DNA of 64,000 nucleotides, taken from the NCBI RefSeq assembly GCF_008041945.1, contig NZ_VKAD01000003.1, positions 186,001 through 250,000 on the forward strand, given 5' to 3'. The notes under the pieces are model-generated. The model did not search any database. It saw only the letters and a list, made by a program, of their open reading frames with translations, and was not told where the DNA came from. A program made the position numbers and the translations under genes. This document shows, in pieces, positions 35,440 to 43,631 of the stretch (within the stretch, counting starts at the first letter, position 1; every line of letters starts with the position of its first letter). This stretch comes from Reinekea thalattae. GTDB taxonomy: Bacteria; Pseudomonadota; Gammaproteobacteria; Pseudomonadales; Natronospirillaceae.

Positions 35440-36240
35440 CTAACTTGTTTTGGTTCGTACGTGAGTGAGATAAAGAGGTAAGCCGACTAACAAGAAGCCG
35501 CCAGCCAGATTACCCAATGCGGTTGGAATCTCGTTCCAGATAAAGTAATCCACCACGGTAAAGTCGCCGCCCATAATCATTGAGAATGGGAATAAAAACA
35601 TGTTCACAATTGAGTGCTCGAATGCCATGTAAAAGAACAGCATGATCGGCATCCACATGGCTGCCATTTTACTGCCCGCGGAAGTTGAAATCATGGCGCC
35701 AACAACACCCATTGAGACCATCCAATTACACAACATGCCGCGAATAAAAATAGTAAACCAACCAGCAAGTCCGTGATCTTTATAGCCTAAGGTGCGTGAC
35801 TCACCAATGGTACTTACTTTTGCTGCCACTGCGCCGCCATCAGTATGATAGCCGTAAGTTAAAATATAGGAGGCAAAAAAGGCGACCGTTAGAGCGCCGG
35901 CAAAGTTGCCTAAAAAAACCAAGCCCCAGTTACGAAACAAACCTTTCATGGTGCAATCTTTGCGTTTGTCGATAACGGCGAGAGGCACAAGCGTAAACAC
36001 GCCGGTCAATAAATCGAACTTCATCAGATACAGCATAATAAAGCCGACAGGGAATAACACCGCGCCTAATAATGCATTGCCTGTATTGGTGATGACGGTA
36101 ATGGCGAAAAACGCCGCGAGCGCTAAAATTGCACCGGCCATAAAGGCGCGAATAAAAGTATCTCGAGTCGACATAAATATTTTTTGCTCGCCAGCGTCGA
36201 CCATCTTAGTGACGAATTCTTTAGGTTCTAAATAAGCCAT
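35440..36240 (-). CDS. Formate/nitrite transporter (FNT) family channel
   Basis: A 266-residue member of the FocA/NirC family of pentameric anion channels. The start MAYLEPKEF (36240) is preferred because TGAGGAA precedes it by a suitable distance. Six hydrophobic helices are visible, with family segments MKFDLLTGVFTL, NWGLVFLGNFAGA, RGMLCNWMVSMGVV (conserved CNW) and FEHSIVNMFLFP with the central pore His. Formate, nitrite or another small monovalent anion may be the substrate; there is no metabolic neighbour to decide. Confidence 0.9.
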   Translation of the reverse strand: MAYLEPKEFVTKMVDAGEQKIFMSTRDTFIRAFMAGAILALAAFFAITVITNTGNALLGAVLFPVGFIMLYLMKFDLLTGVFTLVPLAVIDKRKDCTMKGLFRNWGLVFLGNFAGALTVAFFASYILTYGYHTDGGAVAAKVSTIGESRTLGYKDHGLAGWFTIFIRGMLCNWMVSMGVVGAMISTSAGSKMAAMWMPIMLFFYMAFEHSIVNMFLFPFSMIMGGDFTVVDYFIWNEIPTALGNLAGGFLLVGLPLYLTHVRTKTS

Positions 36241-36252
36241 ACTGTTCCTCAT

Positions 36253-36762
36253 TAATTAACCATGCACAGGACGCACGCCATTATGCAATTGAGTGGAGTT
36301 TAAGTTGTTTGGGGGTTCCCATCTATAACAAGGACGTTACAGAACATCAGGGCAAAAATAGTGCTTTGTTCAGGTGGAGATCACCGCCGTTGGTGATTTT
36401 GGAGCATGGAGTCTGTTGATGATATTTCGACTCTGCATATTAAAAAGCAAGCAGAGTGCCAAAGAGCATGCAGTTTACAAAAGGGCGTTCAGCGCCTTGG
36501 TAGCGGCAGTTGCGATGGTTGTTGTTCTTTTTAGCAATAAATAAAAGCACTAAGTTTATGCTTTTTACATTAGGGTGCGTCAACAAAGTGCGTGTTCGGC
36601 TTTGAGTCTTAACTGTTATTTAAAGCGAAAAAAAAACAGCCTAACGAAAAACCGAGAGGCTGTTTAGAATATTGCTTTTAAATGTCGCGCTTTACAGTGA
36701 CCGCTCGCAGGCTTAAACGGTTATTTAGTTTAAGCCTGGATTAGCCGAGCTAGATAAGTCGC
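36253..36762. other. 510-bp gene-free stretch between the FNT gene and deaD
   Basis: No convincing coding frame is seen here. Its right end holds the deaD terminator (36627-36665) and an 11-bp perfect hairpin CAGGCTTAAAC/GTTTAAGCCTG (36708-36718 with 36728-36738), just after the deaD stop in the deaD 3' untranslated region. A small hairpin ATCACC/GGTGAT is at about 36380-36397. The left part presumably contains the FNT promoter, but I found no clear boxes and no FNR-type palindrome. Confidence 0.5.
36627..36665 (-). terminator. Terminator of deaD
   Basis: On the minus strand AACAGCCT (36664-36657) pairs with AGGCTGTT (36642-36635), followed by a run of nine T residues. It lies about 100 bp after the deaD stop. 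Confidence 0.85.
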
Positions 36763-38544
36763 TTAAGACGAAGTAGCAGGGCTGCGTCGTGATCGCTTCT
36801 CGGTATTTTTACGAGGTTTGCGATCACCACCGCGTGGTGGGCGAGCGCCTTCGCTTGGTGCGTCATCTTTCCATTCACGTAGGTTTAATGGACGGCCTTT
36901 AACGCGGGTCTTTTGTAATTGGCCAAAAATTTCTTTTGGCATGCCAGCAGGCAGATCAACCAGAGTGAAGTTTTCACGAATGGAGATATTGTTAATGAAG
37001 CGACCTTCAATGCCGCCTTCGTTAGCAATGGCACCGACAATAGAACCTGGTTCTACTTTGTCGCGGCGACCAACATCGAGACGGTAAGTTTGCGCATCGT
37101 AATTTAATTCACGACGTTTGCCCGCGCCTCGTTCGCTGCGGCCACGACCGCCATCACGGCCGCCATCGCGATCGCGGCTACGATTAGAATCACGATCGTT
37201 ATCGCGTTTACGTGCTTTAAATTCTGGATCTTTTGGCAGCTGTAATGGCTTGTCTTGCTGTGCCATCAGCGCAAGAGCAGCAGCGATGTCTTCGAGCTCA
37301 GAATCTGTTTCGTCAATCCAGCTGGTTAGCATGGCTTTAAAGTAGTCCAGCTTATCTTGCTCAACATGCTCAAAGACGGTGTTTTTAAACTGCTCAGCAC
37401 GGTGCGCACCAAGTGTTTCTGCCGTTGGCATTGGGTATTCTTTTAATTCCGATTTGGTGGCGCGCTCGGCATCGCGAATAAAGCGTTGCTCTCTTGGTTT
37501 TACAAAAACGATCGCCTTACCACTACGGCCAGCTCGACCAGTTCGGCCAATACGGTGAGTGTAGGTTTGTACATCGCCTGGAATATCCCAGTTGATTACG
37601 TGGCTGATACGTTCGATGTCGATACCACGAGCTGCAACGTCAGTAGCAATAACAATGTCAGTTTTGCCGTTACGTACTGCGTTTAGAATATCTTCTCGTT
37701 GCTTCTGTGCAACTTCACCGCTTAGCGCAGTCGCTGAGTAGCCTCGTGCAGAAAGTTTTTCTGACAAGTATTGGCATTCTACTCGTGTGCGAACAAAGAT
37801 AATGACCGCATTCCAGTCTTCGACTTCAAGTACGCGAGTTAAGGCTTCAAGTTTGTCGATGCCCTGTACACGCCAGTGCAGCTGCTCAATACGGCTAAGT
37901 TCTTGAGTGCTGGCTTTAATTTCAATCTTTACTGGGTTTTTCTGGTATTGATCGGTAATACGTTTAATTTGTCCCGGCATGGTGGCAGAGAACAGCGCAG
38001 TTTGTTTGTCTTCTGGAGTGTGTTCCAAAATCCAATCGATATCTTCAATGAAACCCATGCGTAGCATTTCGTCGGCTTCATCTAAAACCATGTGTTTTAG
38101 GTCAGATAAATCTAATGAATTACGACGAATGTGATCCATAACTCGACCCGGCGTACCAACAATAACCTGTGGGTTTTGCTTTAAGGCACGTAACTGGTTG
38201 CGCATATCTGCACCACCATAAATTGGTAAAACAGAAAAATCTTTTACGCCGCGAGCATAGGTTTGAAAGGCTTCAGCAACCTGAATAGCCAACTCACGAG
38301 TTGGGCAAAGCACTAATGCTTGAGGCAGCTTTTTGCTGACATCAATTTTGCACAGTAATGGCAAAGAGAAGGCTGCGGTTTTACCGGTACCGGTTTGTGC
38401 TAAACCTAGAACGTCATTGCCTTGCAATAGGCTGGCAATGGCTTGGCTTTGGATTGGCGTCGGGGTTTCGTAACCTAGCGAATCTAAAGTTGTAAGAATA
38501 GAAGGTGCTAACCCTAAGTCAGCAAAGGTGATGTTTTCAGACAT
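36763..38544 (-). CDS. deaD: ATP-dependent DEAD-box RNA helicase DeaD (CsdA)
   Basis: A 593-residue RNA helicase active in ribosome assembly and mRNA turnover, typically cold-induced. The core has the Q motif (TPTPIQSQAI), motif I AQTGTGKT (about 49-56), PTRELA, GTPGR, DEAD at about 155, SAT, IIFVRTRVE, ATDVAARGID and HRIGRTGRAG. A charged Arg/Asp-rich linker (about 445-475, RDRDGGRDGGRGRSERG) leads to a CsdA-type RNA-binding domain (about 480-555) and a basic tail. The leader upstream is long and structured. Confidence 0.93.
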   Translation of the reverse strand: MSENITFADLGLAPSILTTLDSLGYETPTPIQSQAIASLLQGNDVLGLAQTGTGKTAAFSLPLLCKIDVSKKLPQALVLCPTRELAIQVAEAFQTYARGVKDFSVLPIYGGADMRNQLRALKQNPQVIVGTPGRVMDHIRRNSLDLSDLKHMVLDEADEMLRMGFIEDIDWILEHTPEDKQTALFSATMPGQIKRITDQYQKNPVKIEIKASTQELSRIEQLHWRVQGIDKLEALTRVLEVEDWNAVIIFVRTRVECQYLSEKLSARGYSATALSGEVAQKQREDILNAVRNGKTDIVIATDVAARGIDIERISHVINWDIPGDVQTYTHRIGRTGRAGRSGKAIVFVKPREQRFIRDAERATKSELKEYPMPTAETLGAHRAEQFKNTVFEHVEQDKLDYFKAMLTSWIDETDSELEDIAAALALMAQQDKPLQLPKDPEFKARKRDNDRDSNRSRDRDGGRDGGRGRSERGAGKRRELNYDAQTYRLDVGRRDKVEPGSIVGAIANEGGIEGRFINNISIRENFTLVDLPAGMPKEIFGQLQKTRVKGRPLNLREWKDDAPSEGARPPRGGDRKPRKNTEKRSRRSPATSS

Positions 38545-39035
38545 GTTTTGATCTCAAATAAGTAAAGCCGCTCTTTTTCGTAAAAAAAGAGGCGGAAGGG
38601 TCATTCCAGAGGCCATTTGGCCTTTAGGCTCGTCCAGCGCTTAGGCTGGTGCGGCTGATCGCCGCGCGAAGGTGAGGTAGGCTGCGCCTTGTGTGCAATC
38701 CTAAGTCTTAAGTTTTACGGCATGAAACCGTAGGCCATAAAACTCAGTTTGCGAAAACCCTGTCGATCTTAATGAAGAACAAAACGGCTCAATTGAGCGG
38801 CACATTTGCAGGCTGAGTCACCTTGGCGGCGCGGAGTATACAGAGCTAAATTGGCTTTGTCTGTATAGTTTTTATCCAATTTGTCGCCAATTGAGCATTT
38901 ATGGCTGTTTATTGGTTGGATATTTACACTAAAAGCGTCGCTGAGATGAATTTTGCCAATGCTTACTTAACAAGTTATTGCCCATAGCGCGGTCAGCAAA
39001 GTAAGCTAATAGCACGATTATTTGAGGTGTTAAAC
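38545..39035 (-). promoter_or_regulatory. 491-bp gene-free stretch: candidate structured leader of deaD
   Basis: No coding frame is convincing. Near deaD several stems are stacked: CCGCTCTTTTT with AAAAAGAGGCGG (38568-38595, one bulge), AGGCC/GGCCT (38610-38623) and CCAGC/GCTGG (38634-38649). Further out, a dyad TATACAGA/TCTGTATA (38837-38844 with 38860-38867) includes TATA-rich sequence that could be part of a promoter. Long folded 5' leaders are known for cold-shock helicase genes. The right edge, by pepD, carries only that gene's ribosome-binding site. Confidence 0.45.
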
Positions 39036-40496
39036 ATGACAACCAGTCAATTACCGGCACAGCCAGCCCATCTTTGGCAGCACTTTTATGAACTGTGTAA
39101 GATTCCGCGGCCATCGGGTAAAGAGCAGGCGGTGCGTAGTTATATTATTCAGCTCGCTGAGCAACGAAATTTAAACTATCAAGTTGATAAGACAGGCAAC
39201 TTGGTGGTGTATGTACCGGCTTCGCCCGGACATGAAGCAGCAGAAACTGTTGCGATTCAAAATCATATGGACATGGTGACGGTAAAAACCGGCGATAAAG
39301 AACATAACTTTGAGCAGGATGCGTTGCAGCTGATGGTCGAAGATGGTTGGTTGACGGCCGATCGTACCACGCTAGGCGCAGATAACGGTGTCGGCGCGGC
39401 AGCAGCATTGGCGGCAATGACCGATGAAGAGGTTATTCATCCTGCCTTGGAGCTTGTTTTTACGGTCGAAGAAGAGACCGGTTTGTACGGTGCCAGTGGT
39501 TTGGACGCATCGCTATTAAATGCGACTCGCATGATCAATCTCGATACGGAAGATTGGGGTGAGGTCTATATCGGCTGTGCCGGTGGTTATGGCTATAAAG
39601 CAACACGCGACTTCCGTATCGACAGTGCCGACAGCACATTAAAGCCTTATTTAGTTCACCTTAAGGGTCTGTCTGGCGGTCATTCGGGATTAGAAATTCA
39701 TCGTCAGCTGGGTAATGCCAACCAGCTTCTGGCTGAGCTGTTGATCGATTGTTCTGATCTAAGCTGGGCGCTAGAAAGTTTTAGAGGCGGTGTGGCTCAC
39801 AATGTAATCGCTCGTGAAGCCAGCGCCTTGGTGTATATCGACCCTGCGCAAGAAGGTAAATGGCGTTTTCGTATGGAGCAGGCCTCTCAGCGTTGGTTGA
39901 GTTATTTGCCGGAGGCAGATCAAGGCTTAAGTTGGTCATTGAAACCCTCTACGGACTCGTCACATGAAGTTTTGTCCGTTGCCGATCGCGATCTGCTGTT
40001 AGGCTTAGTGGTTGCCATGCCGCATGGTGCGCAGAACTATAGCTTTGCTCAGCCAGCTGACTTGGTCAATTTAAGCTGTAATTTGGCGGTGGTTAATCTA
40101 GTTGCTGGACAGTTAACGATTCAAACCAGTTTGCGCTTCTTTAATGCCAATGAAACCAGCGGTTTAAAATATAAGATTGAAAATATTTTCAAAGCCTATG
40201 CGTTGGAAATGGAAGTGATTTTGGATTACCCAGGTTGGAATCCTAACTTCGATAGCGCCTTGGTTGCTCAGGCGGCTGGTATTGCAGAGCAGGTGACGGG
40301 TGAGCAGGCACAATTGAAGGCTATTCACGCTGGTTTAGAGTGCGGCATTTTGTTGAGCAAAAAGCCAGATATGGATGTTGTCAGCTTTGGGCCAACCATT
40401 CGTGGCGCACACAGTCCGAGCGAGCGCTTGGAAATCAGCACGGTTGAGCCTTTTTGGCAGATGCTAACGCTATTATTGAAAGAATTAGCCGCTTAA
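39036..40496 (+). CDS. pepD: Aminoacyl-histidine dipeptidase PepD (M20 family)
   Basis: Cytoplasmic metallodipeptidase (Xaa-His dipeptidase, peptidase D). The ATG at 39036 follows TTGAGGTG; an in-frame GTG 9 bp upstream is less likely. The 486-residue protein shows the M20 metal motifs: QNHMDMV (about 76-82), TTLGADNGVG with the bridging Asp (about 113-122), and FTVEEETGLYGA with the catalytic Glu (about 146-157). LKGLSGGHSGLEIHRQLGNA marks the lid domain and AIHAGLECG supplies the last ligand. Length is the same as E. coli PepD. Confidence 0.95.
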   Translation: MTTSQLPAQPAHLWQHFYELCKIPRPSGKEQAVRSYIIQLAEQRNLNYQVDKTGNLVVYVPASPGHEAAETVAIQNHMDMVTVKTGDKEHNFEQDALQLMVEDGWLTADRTTLGADNGVGAAAALAAMTDEEVIHPALELVFTVEEETGLYGASGLDASLLNATRMINLDTEDWGEVYIGCAGGYGYKATRDFRIDSADSTLKPYLVHLKGLSGGHSGLEIHRQLGNANQLLAELLIDCSDLSWALESFRGGVAHNVIAREASALVYIDPAQEGKWRFRMEQASQRWLSYLPEADQGLSWSLKPSTDSSHEVLSVADRDLLLGLVVAMPHGAQNYSFAQPADLVNLSCNLAVVNLVAGQLTIQTSLRFFNANETSGLKYKIENIFKAYALEMEVILDYPGWNPNFDSALVAQAAGIAEQVTGEQAQLKAIHAGLECGILLSKKPDMDVVSFGPTIRGAHSPSERLEISTVEPFWQMLTLLLKELAA

Positions 40497-40555
40497 TGCG
40501 GTTAATTTCTACTTATCGATAAGGACATGGCCTTTGCTTTAATAAAGTGAAGGCA

Positions 40556-40586
40556 ATAAAAAAGCCGGCAATTGCCGGCTTTTTTA
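40556..40586 (+). terminator. Bidirectional terminator between pepD and rpsT
   Basis: AGCCGGC (40563-40569) pairs with GCCGGCT (40574-40580) around AATT, with A and T runs on either side. It serves both converging genes. Confidence 0.92.
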
Positions 40587-40604
40587 TGACTTGAACGCAG
40601 AAGA

Positions 40605-40871
40605 TTAAGCTTTTAGGGCTTTTACTTTAGCGTTTAAGCGACTAACAGTGCGGCCAGCTTTGGCTTTACTGATGATACCTTTACGTGCCATGCCATCTAA
40701 AACAGGCTGAGCCGTTAAAAGTGCCTTGTTCGCTTCGTCGTAGTTACCGCTTTCAATTTGGGCAACGACTTTTTTAACGTATGTGCGAACCATTGAACGC
40801 ATGCTTGCATTGCGACTACGACGGACCAGGGCCTGACGAGCGCGCTTACGAGAACCAGCAGAATTTGCCAC
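40605..40871 (-). CDS. rpsT: 30S ribosomal protein S20
   Basis: An 88-residue basic helical protein with the S20 N-terminus MANSAGSRKRARQ and C-terminal KAGRTVSRLNAKVKAL. S20 binds 16S rRNA in the body of the small subunit. An AAGGAG ribosome-binding site and a consensus promoter lie upstream. In E. coli rpsT is also adjacent to the murJ-ribF-ileS region on the opposite strand, as here. Confidence 0.96.
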   Translation of the reverse strand: MANSAGSRKRARQALVRRSRNASMRSMVRTYVKKVVAQIESGNYDEANKALLTAQPVLDGMARKGIISKAKAGRTVSRLNAKVKALKA

Positions 40872-40916
40872 AGGATGCTCCTTTAAAAACTGGTGTGGGT
40901 AAATTTCGAGGGCGCG

Positions 40917-40945
40917 ATTCTATTGGCTTGGCTGGCGGCTGTCAA
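40917..40945 (-). promoter_or_regulatory. Consensus promoter of rpsT
   Basis: On the minus strand TTGACA (40945-40940) and TAGAAT (40922-40917) are separated by exactly 17 bp and followed by a GC-rich discriminator (CGCGCCC), as in strong growth-rate-controlled promoters. Confidence 0.88.
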
Positions 40946-41070
40946 CGAAAAAATGCAACTGCGTGATTTTAACCGATGGCTCCGACTTAGGGCTTCTTCT
41001 TAGTGTCGCATGTCAGTAAACTCGCCGCTTTATTAGTTAGCGTTTAATCATTGTTAAAAAGGGGACTTTT

Positions 41071-42636
41071 GTGGGTAAGGCGAGCGACGTCAGTGGGTCT
41101 AAGAATAAGTCGATCCTGAAAAGTTCTATCGTGTTCTCCGCCGCGACCATGCTCTCTCGAGTGCTTGGCCTAGTGCGAGATATGGTGTTCGCGGCATCCT
41201 TTGGCGCCGGTGGTTCGCAAGATGCCTTTGTCATTGCCTTTAAAATCCCTAATTTTTTACGTCGTTTATTTGCCGAAGGGGCATTTAATCAGGCGTTTGT
41301 ACCGGTGTTAACTGAATATCGACAAGCCGAAGGCGACGCCAGCGTTGCTAAGTTGGTGCGCGCGGTGCAAATTTATTTAGCTGCCGTCGTCGGTGGCGTT
41401 ACTCTGGTTGCGGTACTTGCAGCACCAGTCATCGCTTGGCTGTTTGCGCCTGGCTTTCATGACGACGGCGCTAAGCTTGCCGAAGTCGGTCGGTTTTTAC
41501 GGCTCACCTTTCCTTACCTTTGGTTTATCTCACTCACGGCGTTATCGACTTCAGTGCTGAACAGCTACGGTAAGTTTGGTGCGCCAGCCTTAACTCCGGT
41601 GATTTTGAACCTCTGTTTGATCGCCTCGGCGCTGTTTTTAACTCCGCTGTTTCAGGTGCCGCAAACCGGATTGGCCATCGGCGTTTTGGTTGCGGGCCTT
41701 TTGCAGTGGCTGTTTTTGTGGCCTTCGTTATTGCGAACGGGAGTCTGGTCGTTATCGCCTCGTTATCAGCCGCACCCTGGTGTTGCTAAAATATTTAAGC
41801 TGATGTTGCCAGGGTTGTTCGGCGTTTCGGTTAGCCAGATTAATTTGTTATTGGATACTGTCTTGGCGTCTTTGCTGGTCGATGGTTCGGTCAGCTGGCT
41901 TTACTATTCGGATCGGTTAACCGAATTGCCTTTAGGGGTGATTGGCGTTGCTATTGCGACGGTGTTGTTGCCGAGGCTTTCAGCGTTGCATGTCAGTGAT
42001 GATAGCGACCGCTTTGAGCGCACATTGGCGTGGGCAATGCGAATTGTCTTGTTGATTGGCTTACCGGCTATGGCAGCGTTGATTATTTTGCCGGATGTAT
42101 TGCTAACCCTGTTGTTTCAATACAATCAATTCACGCCAGAAGATGTCATTCAAAGTGCCTCGAGCTTGGCGGCTTATGCCGTGGGTTTGCCAGCCTTTAT
42201 GCTGATTAAAATTTTAGCGCCGGCGTTTTTCTCGCGTCAGGATACCAAAACGCCGGTTAAGATCGGCATTCAAGCGATGTTCTGGAACATGCTGTTTAAT
42301 TTGCTGCTGATCTACCCATTGGGTCATGTTGGCTTGGCGTTAGCGACCTCGCTATCGGCATGGCTCAATGCCGGATTACTGGCTTGGTCGTTGCGACGCA
42401 GCGGTCTATTCCCAAGCTTGCCGTTGTGGATGAAGACGCTGCTGCGAATTGTGTTTGCTTGTTTGGTGATGTCGTTGCTGCTGCTGTATCTCAAAAACAT
42501 CGCATGGTTACAGATGCCGGGCGATATTTTAGGTCGTGCTCGGGTGGTTGCTTGCTTAGTTTTCGCCGGTGCGGGCAGTTACATGCTGGCTTTGCTGGTG
42601 GCTCGGTTAGGTTTTTCTGAGTTAAAGCACCCTTAG
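41071..42636 (+). CDS. murJ: Lipid II flippase MurJ
   Basis: Flips the peptidoglycan precursor lipid II across the inner membrane. The 521-residue MVF-family protein has about 14 hydrophobic helices. It starts with the typical ATMLSRVLGLVRDMVFAASFGAG and FKIPNFLRRLFAEGAFNQAFVPVL, which contain the conserved cavity Arg residues. Translation begins at GTG with GGGGA upstream. It heads the murJ/ribF-ileS block, as in E. coli. Confidence 0.95.
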   Translation: MGKASDVSGSKNKSILKSSIVFSAATMLSRVLGLVRDMVFAASFGAGGSQDAFVIAFKIPNFLRRLFAEGAFNQAFVPVLTEYRQAEGDASVAKLVRAVQIYLAAVVGGVTLVAVLAAPVIAWLFAPGFHDDGAKLAEVGRFLRLTFPYLWFISLTALSTSVLNSYGKFGAPALTPVILNLCLIASALFLTPLFQVPQTGLAIGVLVAGLLQWLFLWPSLLRTGVWSLSPRYQPHPGVAKIFKLMLPGLFGVSVSQINLLLDTVLASLLVDGSVSWLYYSDRLTELPLGVIGVAIATVLLPRLSALHVSDDSDRFERTLAWAMRIVLLIGLPAMAALIILPDVLLTLLFQYNQFTPEDVIQSASSLAAYAVGLPAFMLIKILAPAFFSRQDTKTPVKIGIQAMFWNMLFNLLLIYPLGHVGLALATSLSAWLNAGLLAWSLRRSGLFPSLPLWMKTLLRIVFACLVMSLLLLYLKNIAWLQMPGDILGRARVVACLVFAGAGSYMLALLVARLGFSELKHP

Positions 42637-42659
42637 CGGGACACTCCCGCGCCTTTTTT
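42636..42659 (+). terminator. Terminator after murJ, overlapping a ribF promoter candidate
   Basis: GCGGGA (42636-42641) pairs with TCCCGC (42645-42650), then GCC and six T residues. Within and after it, GGGACA (42638-42643) and TATACT (42661-42666) stand 17 bp apart and could form the ribF promoter. Confidence 0.6.
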
Positions 42660-42697
42660 GTATACTGCGCGGCCAATTTAAACAGTCTCTTTTAGCT

Positions 42698-43627
42698 ATG
42701 CGCATTTCTCGATTGCCTTTAACCCAATTAGCCGCATCAGCTGTCACTATCGGCAGCTTTGATGGCGTGCATCTTGGGCATCAGAAAATCATTCAGCAAT
42801 TGGTTGCCAGCGCTAAGCAGAAGGGCTTGTTGTCGGTGGTGGTGACCTTTGAGCCATTGCCGCGTGAGTATTTAAATTCTAAGCGGGCGCCGGCGAGACT
42901 CTCTTCGCTGGTCGATAAGGCGCAAAAGTTAGCGCAATTAGGCGTCGACCAACTGGTGGTGCTGCCCTTTAATGAGCGTTTGCGTTCGTTATCGGCTGAG
43001 CAGTTTGTGCAACAGGTGTTACTCGATGCATTAAATGCACAGTGGATACAGGTCGGCGATGACTTTCGCTTTGGCGCTGATCGCAAAGGCAATATTGATT
43101 TTTTACGGCACTATTTACGACCCTATGACTTTGATGTTGTCGATATGCCCTCATTTTGTGTTGATCAAGAGCGCATCAGCAGTACGCTGATTCGCCAGCT
43201 GCTTGCGGCCGGTGAAATGCAGCAAGCCGAAAAGTATTTGGGCAATGCCTATAGTTTGAGCGGTCGCGTTATTTATGGCCGTCAGTTGGGGCGTAATATC
43301 GGTGTGCCGACGGCCAACCTACTATTGCCACACAATAGATTAACCACCGACGGCGTGTTTGCCGTCTCTTCGATGATCGATGGCCAAAAGTATTACGGCG
43401 TTGCCAACTTGGGGCCGAAACCGACGGTGAATGATGCTAGGAATTGGTTAGAAGTACATTTTTTTAATCTGAGCGCCAACTTATACGGCAAAAGGCTGTG
43501 TATCCAGTTGCATAAGCGGCTGCGAGCGATACAAACATTTGATAACCTTGACGCCCTGAAAACACAAATACAGTGCGACATTAATGCTGCGAATCGATGG
43601 TTCGAGCAAACGACGGAAGTGAACTGA
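42698..43627 (+). CDS. ribF: Bifunctional riboflavin kinase / FAD synthetase RibF
   Basis: Makes FMN and then FAD from riboflavin. The 309-residue protein has an N-terminal adenylyltransferase domain (about 1-180) with [27 protein letters not shown] and [11 protein letters not shown]. The C-terminal flavokinase domain (about 185-305) has [31 protein letters not shown] and LEVHFFN. It ends 4 bp before ileS. Confidence 0.95.
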   Translation: MRISRLPLTQLAASAVTIGSFDGVHLGHQKIIQQLVASAKQKGLLSVVVTFEPLPREYLNSKRAPARLSSLVDKAQKLAQLGVDQLVVLPFNERLRSLSAEQFVQQVLLDALNAQWIQVGDDFRFGADRKGNIDFLRHYLRPYDFDVVDMPSFCVDQERISSTLIRQLLAAGEMQQAEKYLGNAYSLSGRVIYGRQLGRNIGVPTANLLLPHNRLTTDGVFAVSSMIDGQKYYGVANLGPKPTVNDARNWLEVHFFNLSANLYGKRLCIQLHKRLRAIQTFDNLDALKTQIQCDINAANRWFEQTTEVN

Positions 43628-43631
43628 GCAA

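Noticed and set aside
36241..36420. FNR-type palindrome controlling the FNT channel
   Set aside because: No TTGAT-N4-ATCAA-like site could be found.
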